A stretch of DNA of 64,000 bases from Nocardioides luti (GTDB lineage: Bacteria; Actinomycetota; Actinomycetes; Propionibacteriales; Nocardioidaceae), in contig NZ_JACKXE010000001.1 of the NCBI RefSeq assembly GCF_014212315.1, positions 1,054,001 through 1,118,000 of the forward strand. Direction: 5' to 3'. Positions 46,781 to 56,001 of the stretch are shown piece after piece. A program made the position numbers and the translations under genes. Every line of letters begins with the position of its first letter. The stretch's first letter is position 1. The notes beneath the pieces were generated by a model. That model was given only the letters and a program-made list of their open reading frames with translations, ran no database searches and was not told where the DNA came from.

Positions 46781-48928
46781 TCAGTCCTTCCGCGCGGGCG
46801 GCAGGATCGAGCCGTCCTTCATGAACGTGGGCAGCCCCGCGGGCGGGGTGGTGCCGGGGATGGCGGAGCGGGCCGGGTTCACCGACATGCCCGTGATGCC
46901 GTAGAGCGACTCCCAGATCTTGCGGACCGCCGGGCCGGAGGTGCCGGAGCCGGTGCCGGCCTGGCTGACCATCATCACGACGACGTAGTTCTCGTCGTAC
47001 GTCGCGACCCAGGACGTGGACTGCTTGCCGTAGACCTCGGCCGAGCCGGTCTTGCCACGGATGTGCACCTTGTCCAGCGGGAAGTCGATGAACTTCCAGG
47101 CCAGGGTGCCGACCTTGGGGGTGCCCTGCAGGGCGGTGTCGACGTACTTCAGGCTCGCCGCCGACGCGTCGACCTTGCCCTCGGGCTGCGGTGCGAACTG
47201 GTGCACGACCGTGCCGTCGGCGTCGACGATCGCCTTGGCGATGCGCGGGGCGTAGAGCGTGCCGCCGTTCGAGAGGGCGGCGTACGCGCGAGCCAGCTGG
47301 AGCGGGGTGACGATGGTGTCGCCCTGGCCGATCGCGTAGTTGACGGCGTCGCCGGCGCGGTAGTAGCTGCCCTCGAGGCAGAACTCGTGGGCGAAGAGCT
47401 TGAGGAACGCGTTGGGCGCGGTGCCCTTCTCGTCCATCGTGCAGTAGTAGCCCTTCATGGACTTCCAGTACGACAGCTTCCAGTGCCGGTCCGCGATCCG
47501 GCCGCTGGCCTCGCCGGGGAGGTCGACGCCGGTCTCGCTGCCGAAGCCGAACTTCTTGGCCTCCTCGACCAGCGGGTCGCGGGCGTCGACGTTCGCCGGG
47601 TCCGAGCCGTACTTCTGCCAGTAGTGCAGGCCGACGCGGTAGAAGAACGTGTCGCAGGACAGCTCGAGGGCACGGGCGAAGTCGATGTAGCCGTACGCCT
47701 CGGACTCGTAGTTCTTGAAGACGCGGTTCCCGACCTGGAGGTTCGACGAGCAGTCGAGCTTGGTGTCCTGGCGGTAGCCGTTGTTGAGCGCGCCCACCGT
47801 CATGATCGGCTTCCACGTCGAGCCGGGCGCGAACTGGCCCTGGGTCGCGCGGCCGAGCAGCGGCGTGCCGGCCTTCTCGGAGTAGAGCCGGGCGAGCTGC
47901 TTCTTGGTGATGCCGCCGACCCAGACCGAGGGGTCGTACGTCGGCTGGCTGGCCATCGACACGATGCGACCGGTCTTGGCCTCCATCACCACGACCGCGC
48001 CGGAGTCGGCCCGGTAGTTGCGGTGGGTGACCTTGTCGTAGGTCTGGCGGGCGAGCTTGATCGTGGAGGCCAGCTGGTGCTCGACGACCCCCTGGACCCG
48101 GGCGTCGATGGAGGTGACGAGGGTGTCGCCGGGCTTGCCCTCGATCTCGCTGTCGTCGCCGAGCACGCGGCCCATCGAGTCGACGGCCACGCGCTTGTAG
48201 CCGGGCATCCCGCGCAGCCACTTGTCGTACTGCTTCTCGACGCCGGCACGCCCGACGGACGAGGCACCGTTGAGGGAGGTGTCGTCGTCGGCGCGGGCGG
48301 TGTCGTACTCGTCGGCGGTGATCGGGCTCAGGTAGCCCAGCACGTGGGCGAGGTTCACGCCGAACGGCTGGGGGTAGGCGCGGACGCTCTGCTGCTCGGC
48401 GAGCACGGCCGGGTAGTCCTCGGGCTGCTCGAGGATCCGGAGCGCGGTGGCCTGGCGCACGTCCGTGGAGACCGGAACGGGCTGGTAGGGCGAGCCGTTC
48501 CAGCAGACGCCGACGACGCTGCCCTCCTCGCCGCAGGTGACCAGGCGCCGGGCGATCCGCGCGGGGCTCTGGTCGACCAGTGCCGAGACCCGGCCGATCA
48601 GCACCTTGCGCTGGTGGGCGCCCATCTTGTCGAGCATGGTGCGGTCGACCGAGACGACCCACGAGGTGCGGTTGGCGACCAGCGGGCGGCCCATGTCGTC
48701 GACGATCAGGCCGCGCTGGGGCTGCACGACGATCTCGCGCACGGACTGCGAGGCGGCCTGGGCGTGGTACTCGTCGCCGCTGACGACCTGGAGGTAGTAG
48801 AGCCGGGCGAAGAGCGTCGCGAACAGCGAGAAGACGAGCGCCTGGATCACGATCAGCCGCAGCCGGCTCTTGCGCGAGCCCGTCACGGCACCGCCCGAGC
48901 CGCGGCCGGGGCTCGAGGTCGAGGCCAT
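46781..48928 (-). CDS. mrdA: penicillin-binding protein 2 (transpeptidase)
   Basis: Crosslinks peptidoglycan during elongation. The 715-residue class B PBP has one N-terminal TMS (about residues 22-45), a PBP dimer domain containing QRGLIVDDMGRPLVANR, and the transpeptidase domain. The active-site serine is in APGSTWKP (near residue 368), with the SCD motif in LELSCDTFFYR and the KTG motif in IRGKTGSAEV near 626. Start and mreD stop overlap by one base (TGATG), coupling translation. Confidence 0.97.
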   Translation of the reverse strand: MASTSSPGRGSGGAVTGSRKSRLRLIVIQALVFSLFATLFARLYYLQVVSGDEYHAQAASQSVREIVVQPQRGLIVDDMGRPLVANRTSWVVSVDRTMLDKMGAHQRKVLIGRVSALVDQSPARIARRLVTCGEEGSVVGVCWNGSPYQPVPVSTDVRQATALRILEQPEDYPAVLAEQQSVRAYPQPFGVNLAHVLGYLSPITADEYDTARADDDTSLNGASSVGRAGVEKQYDKWLRGMPGYKRVAVDSMGRVLGDDSEIEGKPGDTLVTSIDARVQGVVEHQLASTIKLARQTYDKVTHRNYRADSGAVVVMEAKTGRIVSMASQPTYDPSVWVGGITKKQLARLYSEKAGTPLLGRATQGQFAPGSTWKPIMTVGALNNGYRQDTKLDCSSNLQVGNRVFKNYESEAYGYIDFARALELSCDTFFYRVGLHYWQKYGSDPANVDARDPLVEEAKKFGFGSETGVDLPGEASGRIADRHWKLSYWKSMKGYYCTMDEKGTAPNAFLKLFAHEFCLEGSYYRAGDAVNYAIGQGDTIVTPLQLARAYAALSNGGTLYAPRIAKAIVDADGTVVHQFAPQPEGKVDASAASLKYVDTALQGTPKVGTLAWKFIDFPLDKVHIRGKTGSAEVYGKQSTSWVATYDENYVVVMMVSQAGTGSGTSGPAVRKIWESLYGITGMSVNPARSAIPGTTPPAGLPTFMKDGSILPPARKD

Positions 48929-49437
48929 CAGGCGGCCCGGGCCGGCTCGAGCCGGTGGAACATCGCCATCACGAGGGGCAGCACGAACGGCGTCAGCAGG
49001 ATGTCCCAGAGCACCGCCACCAGGATCACCTGGAGCAGGTCGGGGATCGCGAGCGCGGGGTCGCGCAGGAGCAGCCCGCTGATCGCGAAGACGGAGGTGC
49101 CGATGAACGACGAGGCGGCGACGGTGGCCACCACGGCCGACGCGGTTGGCTTGGCCTCCTGGCTGACCCGCCCGGCGACGTACCCGACGACGACGAGCGC
49201 CAGCGCCCAGCGGCCGGCGACGTGGTCGGCCGGCGGGGCCAGGTCGAGCGCGACGCCGGCGACGAAGCCCAGGACCGCGGCGGACTGCGCACCGCGGGTC
49301 AGGGCAGCACCCACGACGACCAGCAGGCAGAGGTTGGGGACGATGCCCTGCCAGGCGAGGTGCGGGAAGACCGACACCTGCAGGACCAGGGCGACGCCGA
49401 TCGCCACGACGGCGACGAGGCTGCGGAGCGCGGTCAC
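48928..49437 (-). CDS. mreD: rod shape-determining protein MreD
   Basis: A 169-residue membrane protein with about five hydrophobic segments, linking MreC and the wall-synthesis complex. LVLQVSVFPHLAWQGIVPNL at the start and WDILLTPFVLPLVMAMFHRLE at the end are typical. The GTG at 49437 overlaps the mreC stop as GTGA, and its stop overlaps the mrdA start. Confidence 0.92.
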   Translation of the reverse strand: MTALRSLVAVVAIGVALVLQVSVFPHLAWQGIVPNLCLLVVVGAALTRGAQSAAVLGFVAGVALDLAPPADHVAGRWALALVVVGYVAGRVSQEAKPTASAVVATVAASSFIGTSVFAISGLLLRDPALAIPDLLQVILVAVLWDILLTPFVLPLVMAMFHRLEPARAA

Positions 49438-50357
49438 TGGAGGCTCCCGTCGGCCTCGATGACGGCCCGGTCGCTGGAGGTGCCCGAGGGCACCACCACC
49501 CCGACCAGGTCGAGCGAGGCGAAGTCGACGTACGGGTCGATGACGGCGCGCTGCGAGGTCTCGCGCAGCGAGCTGTAGACGCTGGTGACCTTGCCGACCG
49601 GGATGCCGGAGACGTACGGCGCGCCCGAGTCGCTGCCCCAGGTGACGACGGTGTCGTCCTTGGCGGGCACCACGGCGTCGTCGATCAGCTCCAGGTCCAG
49701 TCGGCCGTCCTTGCCGAGCACCCCGCGGCCGTGCAGGAAGCCGACCTCCATGCTCTCCCCGACGCGGCCGCCCACGACGGACTCGCCGTCGACGATCAGC
49801 AGCACGGTGGCCGTGGTGTTCGTGACGCGCAGGATCCGGCCGACCAGGCCGTCGTTGTTGATGACGGTCATGTCGGGGCTGAGCCCGGCACGCGAGCCCG
49901 CGTCGATCGTGACCGTGCGCGAGAAGGACTGGGTGGAGCCGAGGCCGACCACGCGGGCCGGGACCAGGGCGTAGCCGAGGTCGTCGGCGGCCGCGGTGAG
50001 GCCCTCGAACTCCGCGAGCCGGTTGCGGTCGTAGTCGGTGGTCGCGGCCTCCGACTTGAGGCGGGAGTTCTCGGCCTGGAGCGTGGCGAGGTCGTGGTTG
50101 AGCGAGCTGCGGGACTTGAACCAATGCGGGACCGCGGTGAACGGGCGGATCGCGGTGGTGGTGCCGGTCTCGATCGGGCCGAACACCTCGCCGGCGACGC
50201 GGCGCGCCGGCTCCATGGGCGAGTCGGCACCCCCGTGGTAGTCGAGGGTGATCAAGGTCAGGCAGGCCAGCACGAGGGCGGCCATCAGCGCCCGGGACGG
50301 CCGGCCGCGCTCCTCGAAGCGCTCGGAGCCGCGCCACCGCTTCTCGCGGTCCACCAT
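49434..50357 (-). CDS. mreC: rod shape-determining protein MreC
   Basis: A 307-residue single-pass protein that activates the RodA-PBP2 synthase from the outside. One TMS (residues about 26-42) is followed by a short coiled coil (SSLNHDLATLQAENSRLKSE) and two beta-barrel domains with VDAGSRAGLSPDM-type repeats: TIDAGSRAGLSPDMTVINND and GLVGRI. The ATG at 50357 overlaps the mreB stop as TGATG. Confidence 0.95.
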   Translation of the reverse strand: MVDREKRWRGSERFEERGRPSRALMAALVLACLTLITLDYHGGADSPMEPARRVAGEVFGPIETGTTTAIRPFTAVPHWFKSRSSLNHDLATLQAENSRLKSEAATTDYDRNRLAEFEGLTAAADDLGYALVPARVVGLGSTQSFSRTVTIDAGSRAGLSPDMTVINNDGLVGRILRVTNTTATVLLIVDGESVVGGRVGESMEVGFLHGRGVLGKDGRLDLELIDDAVVPAKDDTVVTWGSDSGAPYVSGIPVGKVTSVYSSLRETSQRAVIDPYVDFASLDLVGVVVPSGTSSDRAVIEADGSLQ

Positions 50358-51385
50358 CAGAACCGCCGGGGCTCGGAGACGAGCACCTGCTGGAGGGCCT
50401 CGAACTCCTCGACGCACTTGCCGGCACCCAGCGCGACCGAGGTCAGCGGGTCCTCGGCGACGTGCACGGGCATGCCGGTCTCGTGGCGCAGCCGCTCGTC
50501 CAGGCCGCGGAGCAGGGCGCCGCCGCCGGTGAGCACGATGCCGCGGTCCATGATGTCGCCGGCCAGCTCGGGCGGGGTCTGGTCGAGGGTGGCGCGGACC
50601 GCGTCGACGATCGCGTGCAGCGGCTCCTCGAGGGCCTGGCGGACCTCGGCGCTGGAGACGACGACCGTGCGGGGCAGGCCGGAGACCATGTCGCGGCCGC
50701 GGATCTCGGCCTCGGGCTCGTCGGGCAGCGGGAAGGCGGAGCCGAGGGTCATCTTGACCTCCTCGGCGGTGCGCTCCCCGAGCATGAGGGAGTACTCCTT
50801 CTTCATCCAGGCCACGATCGCCTGGTCGAGGTCGTCGCCGGCCGTGCGGATGGACAGGCTGGTGACGATGCCACCGAGCGAGATGACCGCGACCTCGGTG
50901 GTGCCGCCGCCGACGTCCACGACCATGTTGCCGGTGGCCTGGTGCACGGGGAGCCCGGCGCCGATCGCGGCGGCCATCGGCTCCTCCACGATGTAGACCC
51001 GGCGGGCGCCGGCCTGGTAGCCGGCCTCCTTAACCGCCCGCTGCTCGACGGCGGTGATGCCGCTCGGCACGCAGATGACCATGCGGGGCTTGGCGAAGTA
51101 GCGGCGACGGTGCACCTGCTGGATGAAGAAGCGCAGCATCTGCTCGGTCGCCTCGAAGTCGGCGATGACGCCGTCCTTCAGGGGACGGATCGCGGTGATG
51201 TTGTCGGGGGTGCGCCCGATCATCCGCTTCGCCTCGTGACCGACCGCGAGGATCTCGCCGGTGGTGGAGTTCAGGGCGACGACGCTCGGCTCGTCGAGGA
51301 GCACGCCCTTGCCCCGGACGTAGACGAGCGTGTTGGCGGTGCCGAGGTCCACGGCCATGTCACGACCGATGAAGCTGTTCGCCAT
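50357..51385 (-). CDS. mreB: rod shape-determining protein MreB (actin homologue)
   Basis: A 342-residue filament-forming ATPase that positions the elongation machinery. DLGTANTLVYVRGKG, VVDVGGGTTEVAVISLGG and LTGGGALLRGLDERL are the actin-fold phosphate and adenosine motifs. It is first in the mreB-mreC-mreD-mrdA-rodA operon, each gene overlapping or nearly touching the next, and lies 202 bases below ndk. Its presence indicates lateral wall growth, in contrast to polar-growing actinobacteria that lack MreB. That intergenic space carries three repeat copies. Confidence 0.98.
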   Translation of the reverse strand: MANSFIGRDMAVDLGTANTLVYVRGKGVLLDEPSVVALNSTTGEILAVGHEAKRMIGRTPDNITAIRPLKDGVIADFEATEQMLRFFIQQVHRRRYFAKPRMVICVPSGITAVEQRAVKEAGYQAGARRVYIVEEPMAAAIGAGLPVHQATGNMVVDVGGGTTEVAVISLGGIVTSLSIRTAGDDLDQAIVAWMKKEYSLMLGERTAEEVKMTLGSAFPLPDEPEAEIRGRDMVSGLPRTVVVSSAEVRQALEEPLHAIVDAVRATLDQTPPELAGDIMDRGIVLTGGGALLRGLDERLRHETGMPVHVAEDPLTSVALGAGKCVEEFEALQQVLVSEPRRF

Positions 51386-51502
51386 GTGCTGTCCCTGTCG
51401 AGGTGATGCTGGTGGGGAGGATGTGACACAAGGCTAGGGAGCGCAGGCGGGAGTCCCCGGCAGGACACGCGGGCCCGCCGGGCGATGTTGGGGGTCAGGT
51501 GT

Positions 51503-51582
51503 GCAGATGCGCCGACTCGGCGTCCCCACGTCTGCAGATGCGCCGACTCGGTGGCTCTGGGATCTGCAGATGCGCCGACTCG
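51503..51582. repeat. three copies of the CTGCAGATGCGCCGACTCG repeat
   Basis: Copies at 51503-51519, 51532-51550 and 51564-51582, all in one orientation with spacings of about 30 bases, lie immediately 3' of ndk. The core is identical to the cluster at 4585-4726, which also lies immediately 3' of a minus-strand gene (gatB). Confidence 0.88.
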
Positions 51583-51587
51583 GTGGT

Positions 51588-52010
51588 TCAGGCGAGGTGG
51601 GGGAACCAGATCGCGGTCTCGCGGGCGGCGGACTCCTCGGAGTCGGAGCCGTGGACGAGGTTCTCGCGGTTCGACAGCGACAGGTCGCCGCGGATCGTGC
51701 CCGGCGCGGCCTTGCGGCCGTCGGTGGAGCCGTTCAGCGCCCGGACGACCTCGATCGCCTCGTCGCCCTCGAGCACCAGCGCCACGAGCGGGCCGCTGGT
51801 GACGAAGTCGCGCAGCGGCGGGTAGAAGTCGCGCTCGACGTGCTCGGCGTAGTGCTGGTCGGCGACCGAGGCGTCGATGGTGCGGTGCTCCATCGCGACG
51901 ATCGTGAGGCCCTTGGCCTCGAAGCGGGACAGCACCTCCCCCACGAGCCCGCGGCGGACCGTGTCGGGCTTGAGGAGGACGAGGGTGCGCTGGGTCGACG
52001 GCTGGCTCAT
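51588..52010 (-). CDS. ndk: nucleoside diphosphate kinase
   Basis: Transfers phosphate between nucleoside tri- and diphosphates through a phosphohistidine. The 140-residue product has LVLLKPDTVRRGLVGEVLSR at the start, the NGSTDGRKAAPGTIRGDL loop and the active His120 in SNRENLVHGSDS. The ATG at 52010 is preferred over one three codons earlier. In related genomes it lies between DUF4233 and mreB; here two extra genes (PNPOx and MocR) have been inserted between it and DUF4233. Confidence 0.98.
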   Translation of the reverse strand: MSQPSTQRTLVLLKPDTVRRGLVGEVLSRFEAKGLTIVAMEHRTIDASVADQHYAEHVERDFYPPLRDFVTSGPLVALVLEGDEAIEVVRALNGSTDGRKAAPGTIRGDLSLSNRENLVHGSDSEESAARETAIWFPHLA

Positions 52011-52020
52011 GCGCCGCACC

Positions 52021-52707
52021 CTACCGAGCAGCGAGCACGTCCGCGCGACGGCGTACGTCGTCCGGGACCGCCCCGGTCGCGTCGACGTCCGCGACCGGCT
52101 CGCCGGCGACCAGCCGGAGCGGCACGTGACCGCCCCACACCCCGGCCGCGACGTCCTCCGGCTCGTCGACCGGGCCGCCGCCGCGCACCTTGAGGGAGGC
52201 CTCGTGCAGCGGCACCGCGAGCACCGCCGTGGCCGCCAGCTCCTTGCGGGTGTCCGGCCGCAGGGTGGCCGAGCGGCCCGGGACCATGTGGTCGACGATC
52301 AGCCGCAGCGCGTGCTGCTTCTCCGCCGGGTCCTCGACCAGGCGGGCGGGCCCGATCACGACCGCCGAGCGGTAGTTCATGGAGTGGTGGAAGGCCGAGC
52401 GGCCGGCGACTAGGCCGTCGAGCTGGGTGACGGTGACGCAGACCGTCGCGTCGGTCGCACCGCGCAGCCACCCCGCGGCGACCGAGCCGTGGACGTAGAG
52501 CGTGCCGTCCTCGTCCGGCCCGTCCGGGTCCGCCGCGAACGCGGCCGGCAGCACGACCGGGTGCTCGCCGAGCGTGACGCCGACGTGGGCGACCAGCGCG
52601 TCGTCGAGCAGCGCGTGCAGCTCGGCGCGGTCCACGACCATGCGGTTGCGGCCGCGGGTGACGGTGGTGCGGGCAGTGGGCGAGAGCGGTGGCAGCGAGG
52701 TGGTCAC
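52021..52707 (-). CDS. pyridoxamine 5'-phosphate oxidase-family FMN-binding protein
   Basis: A 228-residue split-barrel flavin protein. ALLDDALVAHVGVTLGEHPVVLPAAFA and GTLYVHGSVAAGWLRGA give the FMN-binding pattern, and YRSAVVIGPARLVEDPAEKQHALRLIVDH follows. It belongs to the group often found divergent from MocR-type regulators rather than to classic PdxH. The GTG at 52707 lies 6 bases after a GAGGAT box, with GTGACG 17 bases further up. An activity toward vitamin B6 is suggested by context only. Confidence 0.87.
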   Translation of the reverse strand: MTTSLPPLSPTARTTVTRGRNRMVVDRAELHALLDDALVAHVGVTLGEHPVVLPAAFAADPDGPDEDGTLYVHGSVAAGWLRGATDATVCVTVTQLDGLVAGRSAFHHSMNYRSAVVIGPARLVEDPAEKQHALRLIVDHMVPGRSATLRPDTRKELAATAVLAVPLHEASLKVRGGGPVDEPEDVAAGVWGGHVPLRLVAGEPVADVDATGAVPDDVRRRADVLAAR

Positions 52708-52726
52708 GCGTCTATCCTCGGACCGG

Positions 52727-52774
52727 AGTGGCCCGGCGTCACGGGCCACTTGGCGCTCAGATGAGCAGGCCACT
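52727..52774. promoter_or_regulatory. divergent promoter/operator between PNPOx and MocR genes
   Basis: AGTGGCCCG (52727-52735) and CGGGCCACT (52742-52750) form an inverted repeat with a 6-base spacer. A third half-site GGCCACT (52768-52774) repeats directly 24 bases on. The region covers a plus promoter (TTGGCG at 52750, CTCGAT at 52773) and the minus promoter (-35 complement of 52737-52742). Combined inverted and direct repeats are what MocR dimers bind. Confidence 0.7.
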
Positions 52775-52789
52775 CGATCGGAGAGCACC

Positions 52790-54160
52790 GTGCCCACCAC
52801 TCCCCTGCCGCTGCACGTCGACCGCACGCTGCCCGAGCCGCTCGGCGTCCAGCTGTCCGGCCAGGTCCGGTCGCTCGTGCTGGAGGGCGTGCTCGCGCGC
52901 GGCGACCGGCTGCCCAGCACCCGGGCGCTCGCCGCGGACCTCGGCGTCTCGCGGGCGGTCGCCGAGCAGGCCTACGAGCAGCTGCTCGCCGAGGGGTGGC
53001 TCGAGACCCGCCACGGGGCGGGGACGTACGTCGCCTCCGCGGGCCCGGGCGCCGCCGCCCCGGCCACCGGGCGCCGCCCCGTCCGGGCCGCCCGGCGCAC
53101 CGCTCCCGCTCCTCCGCCGCTCGTCCGGCTCGACACCGGCACTCCGTGGATCGACCCGCGGCACGCCGCCGGGTGGCGCCGGGCCTGGCGCGAGGTGTCC
53201 GCGGCCCGGCCGCCCCGCGGGTACGACGACCCGCGCGGGATCCCCGAGCTGCGCGTCGCGCTGGCCGACCACCTGGCCCGGACCCGCGGCCTGGTGGTCG
53301 ACCCGGACGAGGTCGTCGTCACCCACGGCACCACCGACGGGCTGCGCAACGTCCTCACCGTGCTGCGCCCGGGCGCCGTCGCGATGGAGGACCCGGGCTA
53401 CCGCGCCGCGGTCGCCACCGTCCGGGCCGCCGGCCGCGAGGTCCGCGACCTGCCCGCGGTCGCGCCGGTCACGACGCTGGACGGCTGCGCGGCGGCGTAC
53501 GTCACCCCGGCCCACCAGCACCCCCTCGGCCGGGTGATGCCGGCCGCGGACCGGCTCACGCTGCTCGACGCGGCGCGGACGGCCGACGCGCTGGTCCTGG
53601 AGGACGACTACGACTCCGAGTTCCGCTACGACGTCGCGCCGGTGCCGGCGCTGGCGACCCTGGACCGCGCCCGGGTGGCCTACCTCGGCACCGCGTCGAA
53701 GTCGGTGGCGCCGAGCCTGCGGCTGGGCTGGCTGGTCGCGCCGCCGACGCTCCTCGAGCCGCTCCACCGGCACCGCACGGCGACCCACGACGCGGCGCCG
53801 TGGCCGAGCCAGCGGGCGTTCCTGGCGCTGCTCCGGGACGGGTACGTCGACCGGGTGGTCCGCTCCGCGCGCCGGGTGTACGCCGAGCGCGCGCCGCGGG
53901 TGGCGGCCGCGCTGTCGCCGCACGCGACGCTGGCGGGCCCCCTGGCGGGGATGTACTCCACCTGGCTGCTCCCCCAGGCCGACGCCGTCCGGGCGCGCGA
54001 CGCCGCCCGGGCGGCCGGGTTCGAGGTGAACCTGCTCGCCGACCACTGCCGCTCGGCGGCGCTCACCGGGCTGGTCGTCGGCTTCGGCGGGGTCACCGAC
54101 GCCGAGCTCGACGCGGCGCTCGCCGTGGTGGCCCGGGCGCTGGGCGGCCGGGCGGGCTAG
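52790..54160 (+). CDS. MocR-type GntR/aminotransferase-fold regulator (PdxR-like)
   Basis: A 456-residue regulator. Residues about 15-80 are a GntR winged helix (RLPSTRALAADLGVSRAVAE, with EQLLAEGWLETRHGAGTYV). The rest is a PLP-binding aminotransferase fold with VTHGTTDGLRNVL, LEDDYDSEFRY and the candidate PLP lysine in LGTASKSVAPSLRLGWL. Divergence from a PNPOx-family gene suggests control of vitamin B6 metabolism (inference). GGAG lies 6 bases before the GTG. Its stop overlaps the DUF4233 stop on the other strand. Confidence 0.92.
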   Translation: MPTTPLPLHVDRTLPEPLGVQLSGQVRSLVLEGVLARGDRLPSTRALAADLGVSRAVAEQAYEQLLAEGWLETRHGAGTYVASAGPGAAAPATGRRPVRAARRTAPAPPPLVRLDTGTPWIDPRHAAGWRRAWREVSAARPPRGYDDPRGIPELRVALADHLARTRGLVVDPDEVVVTHGTTDGLRNVLTVLRPGAVAMEDPGYRAAVATVRAAGREVRDLPAVAPVTTLDGCAAAYVTPAHQHPLGRVMPAADRLTLLDAARTADALVLEDDYDSEFRYDVAPVPALATLDRARVAYLGTASKSVAPSLRLGWLVAPPTLLEPLHRHRTATHDAAPWPSQRAFLALLRDGYVDRVVRSARRVYAERAPRVAAALSPHATLAGPLAGMYSTWLLPQADAVRARDAARAAGFEVNLLADHCRSAALTGLVVGFGGVTDAELDAALAVVARALGGRAG

Positions 54161-54570
54161 GAGGACTGCTGGGCGTGGTAGGCGGCGTACGCCGCGGCCC
54201 GCTCCCGCTCGATCTTGCGGCCCAGGAAGTAGGCCGTGCCCCAGAGCAGCGCGAAGACCGCCCCGAGGAAGAACATCAGCGGCACCAGCAGGCCGAGGCC
54301 GATCGCGGCGACCTGGACGACCCAGCCGACGGCGTAGGCGCCCTCGCTGCGGAGCATCCCGGCGAGCAGCAGGCACACGACCGTGAGGCCCAGCCCGACG
54401 GCGAGCGCGGTGCCGGTGTCGACGTCGGAGACCGAGATCATCACCGGCGTCGAGAGCCCGAGGGTGATGCCCTCCAGGCACAGCACGGCGGCGCACATGC
54501 CGCGCCGCGGCGAGCGCCCGGAGGCGGGCGCCGGGGCGGGCGTCGGCGTGGGGGTGGTCGGCTCGCTCAT
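54157..54570 (-). CDS. DUF4233 membrane protein
   Basis: A 137-residue protein with a Pro/Thr-rich cytoplasmic start and three to four TMS: RGMCAAVLCLEGITLGLSTP, TGTALAVGLGLTVVCLLLAG, YAVGWVVQVAAIGLGLLVPL and the next. This is the DUF4233 protein that follows folC in many actinobacteria. The ATG overlaps the folC stop by 4 bases. Function unknown. Confidence 0.9.
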   Translation of the reverse strand: MSEPTTPTPTPAPAPASGRSPRRGMCAAVLCLEGITLGLSTPVMISVSDVDTGTALAVGLGLTVVCLLLAGMLRSEGAYAVGWVVQVAAIGLGLLVPLMFFLGAVFALLWGTAYFLGRKIERERAAAYAAYHAQQSS

Positions 54571-55949
54571 CGGCGGTCCCGGGGGCGGGTGAGGAGGGTG
54601 CGGGCCTCCCCGACGGTCACGACCGAGCCGGTGACGAGCACGGCGCCGGCCCCGAGCGGTTCGCCGAACGCCTCCCCCGCCTCGGCCAGCGCCATCGCCT
54701 GGTCGACCGCGTCGGAGAGCCGCGGGGCGACGCTGACGCGGTCCTCGCCGAAGATCTCGGTCGCGGTGATCGCGAGCGCCTGCGCGGACAGGGCCCGGGG
54801 CGCGGAGTTCTGGGTGCACACGACGTGAGCGAGGCCGGGCTCGAGCGCGGCGAGCAGGCCCTCGGTGTCCTTGTCGGCCATCACGCCGATCACGCCGATC
54901 AGCGGCGAGAAGGCGAAGGAGTCCTCGAGCGCGGCCGCGACGGCCTGGGCTCCGTGCGGGTTGTGCGCGGCGTCGAGGACGACGGTCGGCCCCCGGCGTA
55001 CGACCTCGAGCCGGCCGGGTGAGGTCACGGTCGCGAACGCGGCGCGGACCAGCTCGTCGTCGAGCGCGCGGCTCTCGTCGTCGCCGGCGAGGAACGCCTC
55101 GACCGCGGCGAGGGCCACGGCGGCGTTCTGCGCCTGGTGGGCGCCGTAGAGCGGGAGGAAGACCTCGTCGTAGCGGGCGCGCAGGCCCTGGAAGGTCACG
55201 ACCTGGCCACCGACGGCCGGCACCCGGGAGACGACCCCGAACTCCATGCCCTCGCGGACGATCGTCGCGCCGACCTCGACCGCGCGGCGCAGCAGCACCT
55301 CGGCCACCTCGGGCCGCTGCTGGGCGAGCACCGCGACGCTGCCGGGCTTGATGATCCCGGCCTTCTCGGCGGCGATGTCGACGGGCGTGTCACCGAGGTA
55401 CTGCGCGTGGTCGACCGCGATCGGCAGCACCACGGCCACGGTCGCGTCGGCGACGTTGGTGGCGTCCCACGAGCCGCCCATCCCGACCTCGACCACGGCC
55501 GCGTCGACCGGGGCGTCGGCGAAGGCGGCGTACGCCATCCCGACCACGGTCTCGAAGAACGACAGCGGGTGCTCCTGGCTCGCGTCGACGAGGTGGGTGT
55601 ACGGCGCCACGTCGTTGAACGCGCGCACGAACTCCTCGTCGGTCAGCGGCTCGCCGTCGACGGAGATCCGCTCGGTCATCCGCTCGACGTGCGGGCTGGT
55701 GAACCGGCCGGTGCGCAGGTCGAGCGCCCGGAGCAGGGTGTCGATCATCCGCGACGTCGACGTCTTGCCGTTCGTCCCGGTCAGGTGGATGACGGGGTAG
55801 GACGCCTGCGGGTCGCCGAGCAGCTCGGCGAACGCGCGGATCCGGTCCAGGGACGGCTCGAGGCGGGTCTCCGGCCAGCGGGACAGCAGGGCGTCCTCGA
55901 CCTCGGCGAAGGTCTCGGCGAGGCGGGGCGCGTCGGGGGTCTGGGTCAT
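54567..55949 (-). CDS. folC: folylpolyglutamate synthase / dihydrofolate synthase
   Basis: Adds glutamates to folates and, in bacteria, makes dihydrofolate. The 460-residue product has the Mur-ligase P-loop TGTNGKTS (57-64), TSPHVERMTERI, VEVGMGGSWDATNV and VVLDAAHNPHG. It is coupled to DUF4233 by overlap. A TAGACT box 9 bases before the ATG suggests a nearly leaderless message. In most actinobacteria folC follows valS on the same strand; here valS points the other way. Confidence 0.97.
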   Translation of the reverse strand: MTQTPDAPRLAETFAEVEDALLSRWPETRLEPSLDRIRAFAELLGDPQASYPVIHLTGTNGKTSTSRMIDTLLRALDLRTGRFTSPHVERMTERISVDGEPLTDEEFVRAFNDVAPYTHLVDASQEHPLSFFETVVGMAYAAFADAPVDAAVVEVGMGGSWDATNVADATVAVVLPIAVDHAQYLGDTPVDIAAEKAGIIKPGSVAVLAQQRPEVAEVLLRRAVEVGATIVREGMEFGVVSRVPAVGGQVVTFQGLRARYDEVFLPLYGAHQAQNAAVALAAVEAFLAGDDESRALDDELVRAAFATVTSPGRLEVVRRGPTVVLDAAHNPHGAQAVAAALEDSFAFSPLIGVIGVMADKDTEGLLAALEPGLAHVVCTQNSAPRALSAQALAITATEIFGEDRVSVAPRLSDAVDQAMALAEAGEAFGEPLGAGAVLVTGSVVTVGEARTLLTRPRDRR

Positions 55950-56001
55950 CGTGCCCCAAGTCTAGGGACCGCCCGCAGCCACGGCTCGGGGGACCGGACG
56001 C

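Noticed and set aside
45540..48662. A 1040-codon minus frame ending in RodA.
   Set aside because: Its first 600 codons are an out-of-frame reading of mrdA; RodA starts at 46778 right after the mrdA stop.
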